Source: Bathymodiolus brooksi (lineage: Eukaryota; Mollusca; Bivalvia; Mytilida; Modiolidae). Taken from it: a stretch of DNA of 64,000 bases. Each line of letters opens with the position of its first letter. Position 1 is the first letter of the stretch. Position numbers and translations under genes: made by a program. The stretch lies in assembly GCA_963680875.1 (NCBI GenBank), contig OY804576.1:79799668-79863667 (forward strand), given 5' to 3'. Of this stretch, positions 63,579 to 64,000 are shown piece by piece. The notes below the pieces were generated by a model. It had not been told where the DNA came from and searched no databases. It was given only the letters and a program-made list of their open reading frames with translations.

Positions 63579-64000
63579 ATTTCGTTTCTTTTAGATTTTT
63601 TTGCGTACGATAAAAATTAACTAGCGAAAAATTTGTATATGATGAATTAAAACTTTAATGTAACTAAATGTAATGATTTATTTTCTCAAATAGTCACAGA
63701 TCAATTCTATAATAGATTTATTGAGAGTGACACAATAGAATGTAATTCAGACTGTCGTGTAAAGGAAATTGCTAATAATATTATTATTGGTACTAGTATT
63801 ACAAAGTCCTTTATTCAATCTTCAACTTGTGAAAAGTATTATATTTTGTTTACAGAATACAAAATAAATACGGTGCATTCATGTTTATCCAACTTTTGAT
63901 TTTTCAGTGACGTACAGGAAGTTATTTTTGTTGGATCAACCACAAGCACTCGTGGCACGGAATTACAACCCCACTCTTTTTAAGATTTTTATTTACATAT

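Overview
This window is animal nuclear DNA, AT-rich, with introns, and about three quarters of it is repeats. The repeats point to a mollusc, most likely a bivalve. There are many copies of two tRNA-derived SINE families whose 3' tails match repeats familiar from bivalve genomes, bivalve-type repeats beginning with a CTCACCTGGCC-like or GAGGCTCAG-like head, and elements with variable core repeats that resemble the bivalve 'pearl' type. The species cannot be fixed from the sequence alone.

Two conserved genes can be read exon by exon. FAM50 (XAP5 family, minus strand, 11439 down to 6007) has five coding exons giving 340 residues. NOXRED1 (plus strand, 17694 to 26015) has five coding exons giving 371 residues with a Rossmann GxGxxG motif. 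They are divergently arranged about 6 kb apart. The space between them holds GAGGCTCAG-type tandem repeats and a LINE interrupted by two other elements. The introns of both genes are full of transposons: a hAT-like relic (9642-10806) carrying its own nested foldback element in FAM50, and a 2-kb inverted-repeat element with a 10-bp target duplication (20684-22699) in NOXRED1.

From 30869 to about 46042 lies a third gene: a putative signal-peptide exon, four ankyrin-repeat exons of 98-105 nt with phase-0 boundaries, a degenerate fifth, and four exons that look like a ZU5/UPA-type module. It carries one-base frameshifts at homopolymers, a 61-bp triplication inside one exon and a 33-copy, 40-bp array inside another. 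A further 25-bp array of about 84 copies sits in one of its introns. It is a decaying copy or a badly polished assembly of a living gene. A lone exon at 29402-29592 between inverted arms, and a short 5' exon at 54930-55158 (minus), are probable genes I could not complete.

The last 9 kb (55.4-63.6 kb) contains a motif, GGTAGCTAATTTTCATGG, on both strands. It also forms a trimeric higher-order satellite (61184-62467). The rest is SINEs, MITEs, hairpins, a Tc1-like transposase relic, a retroelement tail and AT-rich sequence in which I see nothing codable. No rRNA, functional tRNA gene or CRISPR array was seen.
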